Shown here: positions 6,283 through 7,087 of the stretch, one piece after another
Position numbering within the stretch: the first letter of the stretch is position 1
How the letters are laid out: each line of letters begins with the position of its first letter
Source of the DNA: Chitinophaga pinensis
GTDB lineage: Bacteria > Bacteroidota > Bacteroidia > Chitinophagales > Chitinophagaceae
Length of the DNA: 7,087 nucleotides
Assembly: GCA_945872805.1 (NCBI GenBank)
Contig: CAMCBE010000103.1
Location: 1 to 7,087 of the forward strand
Reading direction: 5' to 3'
Made by a program: the position numbers and the translations under genes
Notes under the pieces: generated by a model
The model's database searches: none
The model's input: only the letters and a program-made list of their open reading frames with translations
Told to the model about the DNA's origin: nothing

Positions 6283-7087
6283 CTAGTTTTTCTTTAGCAA
6301 GTGCTTGACTACGAGATTTCGAATTAGCTTAAATGGGAAGGAAAAAATACCCCAAAAGATTGCTCCAAAAAAAGATAACTTAAATCCATATTGTCCTAGA
6401 TTGACTCGTATGTGTTTTATAATATACTTGAACTCAAGATAACAAAGCAAGTTATATACAATACTTATAGTTGTTTTAAAATGGATTGGAAGTGTTTTAT
6501 TATATACATCATAGGCGCTAGTGAAATCATTCAAAGCGAGTAAAACACAGTCGACAAGTTTTTCCTGGTCAAAGTCCCAAACCTCTATAACACCTTGATT
6601 GGGTACATTAAATCGTTTAAAATCAAGCGATACAGAATTAGACCATCGAGCGAAGGGATTCAACAATTGAACCATTGGTAATATTTTACCACAATCAGAA
6701 GTTGAAGACCATGTTATACCAGAAGAAGTGCCAACAAGAAAAGTACAATACTGAGTGAGGCATGCTGTTTCTCGAAGCGTGAGGCCACTCCCATCGATAA
6801 CAGCAGGATTGGCATGAACAATTGGATTTGCTGAAGATAGAATTATGGCATAATTATCCTGTTCCACAATTTTTTCCGAAAACGACACAGCATACTCTTT
6901 TGTGATATTTGATTGCCCACTTTGTGGAGCATATTCAAACAGTATAACTTGCTTGTATTTTCTTAGACTATGCTCTTCAATGAACTTATCAACCTTTACA
7001 ATTTCTTCAGGCAATAAACGCAGTACCGGTTGTAAGGGTACTGTAATTTGTCTTGGGTATGCCCTTAATATATTCCCTCTAATAGTA
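6283..7087 (-). CDS. Partial glycosyltransferase-like protein (GT-B/GT9-like C-terminal half), N-terminus beyond window
   Basis: This reading frame ends with TAG at 6283-6285 and stays open to the right edge, giving at least 267 residues with the start outside the window. A TTG at 7012-7014 could be mistaken for a start, but coding continues upstream of it (24 further codons without a stop), so it is internal. Visible features are a beta strand VILFEYAPQSGQS (encoded about 6911-6950), IILSSANP, then DGSGLTLRETACLTQYCTFLVGTSSGITWSS (split by a turn, about 6706-6800). This last block recalls the donor-binding helix of ADP-heptose:LPS heptosyltransferase-like GT-B enzymes, where a G-x-SSG motif follows a hydrophobic strand. 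The C-terminus (encoded by about 6328-6380) is hydrophobic and ends basic (KHLLKKN), suggesting membrane contact. The glycosyltransferase assignment rests on this motif pattern and the neighbouring genes; another sugar-nucleotide-binding enzyme is possible. Confidence 0.6.
   Translation of the reverse strand, partial: TIRGNILRAYPRQITVPLQPVLRLLPEEIVKVDKFIEEHSLRKYKQVILFEYAPQSGQSNITKEYAVSFSEKIVEQDNYAIILSSANPIVHANPAVIDGSGLTLRETACLTQYCTFLVGTSSGITWSSTSDCGKILPMVQLLNPFARWSNSVSLDFKRFNVPNQGVIEVWDFDQEKLVDCVLLALNDFTSAYDVYNKTLPIHFKTTISIVYNLLCYLEFKYIIKHIRVNLGQYGFKLSFFGAIFWGIFSFPFKLIRNLVVKHLLKKN

Overview
The window looks like a chromosomal segment of a Bacteroidota bacterium, with order unresolved (Sphingobacteriales, Chitinophagales or Cytophagales are all plausible). 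Supporting signs are moderately low GC, the absence of Shine-Dalgarno-like sequences before the genes, A/T-rich leaders, one match to the Bacteroidota -7 promoter element (TAnnTTTG), and a very long YfhO-family membrane protein of the type common in that phylum. It is almost fully coding; the longest gap is 153 bases and no stretch over 300 bases lacks a gene.

Left part (1-1775): dapF (diaminopimelate epimerase, peptidoglycan/lysine precursor synthesis) is followed on the same strand by a Nudix hydrolase. mscL (large-conductance mechanosensitive channel) converges on the Nudix gene from the minus strand with an 11-base gap. These are ordinary housekeeping genes with intact key motifs.

Middle part (1776-6275): a 153-base divergent intergenic region carries a candidate -7 element and a 9-bp inverted repeat that overlaps it. 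It is followed by three tightly packed plus-strand genes: a YfhO-family polytopic membrane protein (826 aa), then two related family-2 glycosyltransferases (336 and 283 aa). The spacers are 2 bp and 1 bp, so the three genes very likely form one transcription unit. The best functional reading is a glycan assembly or decoration module in which the GT2 enzymes act on the cytoplasmic side and YfhO, a predicted GT-C-like protein, acts in or across the inner membrane. The substrate cannot be read from the sequence.

Right part (6276-7087): a minus-strand gene converges on the second GT2 gene with a 7-base gap and runs off the right edge, so its N-terminus is missing. Its visible part resembles the C-terminal half of a GT-B-type glycosyltransferase (GT9/heptosyltransferase-like) with an AT-rich 3' tail. 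This suggests that the window's right side enters a surface-polysaccharide locus.

No tRNA, rRNA, CRISPR array, insertion sequence, phage gene or convincing intrinsic terminator was seen. The most interesting item is the YfhO-GT2-GT2 operon. Its parts are known families, and only their combination and target are open.
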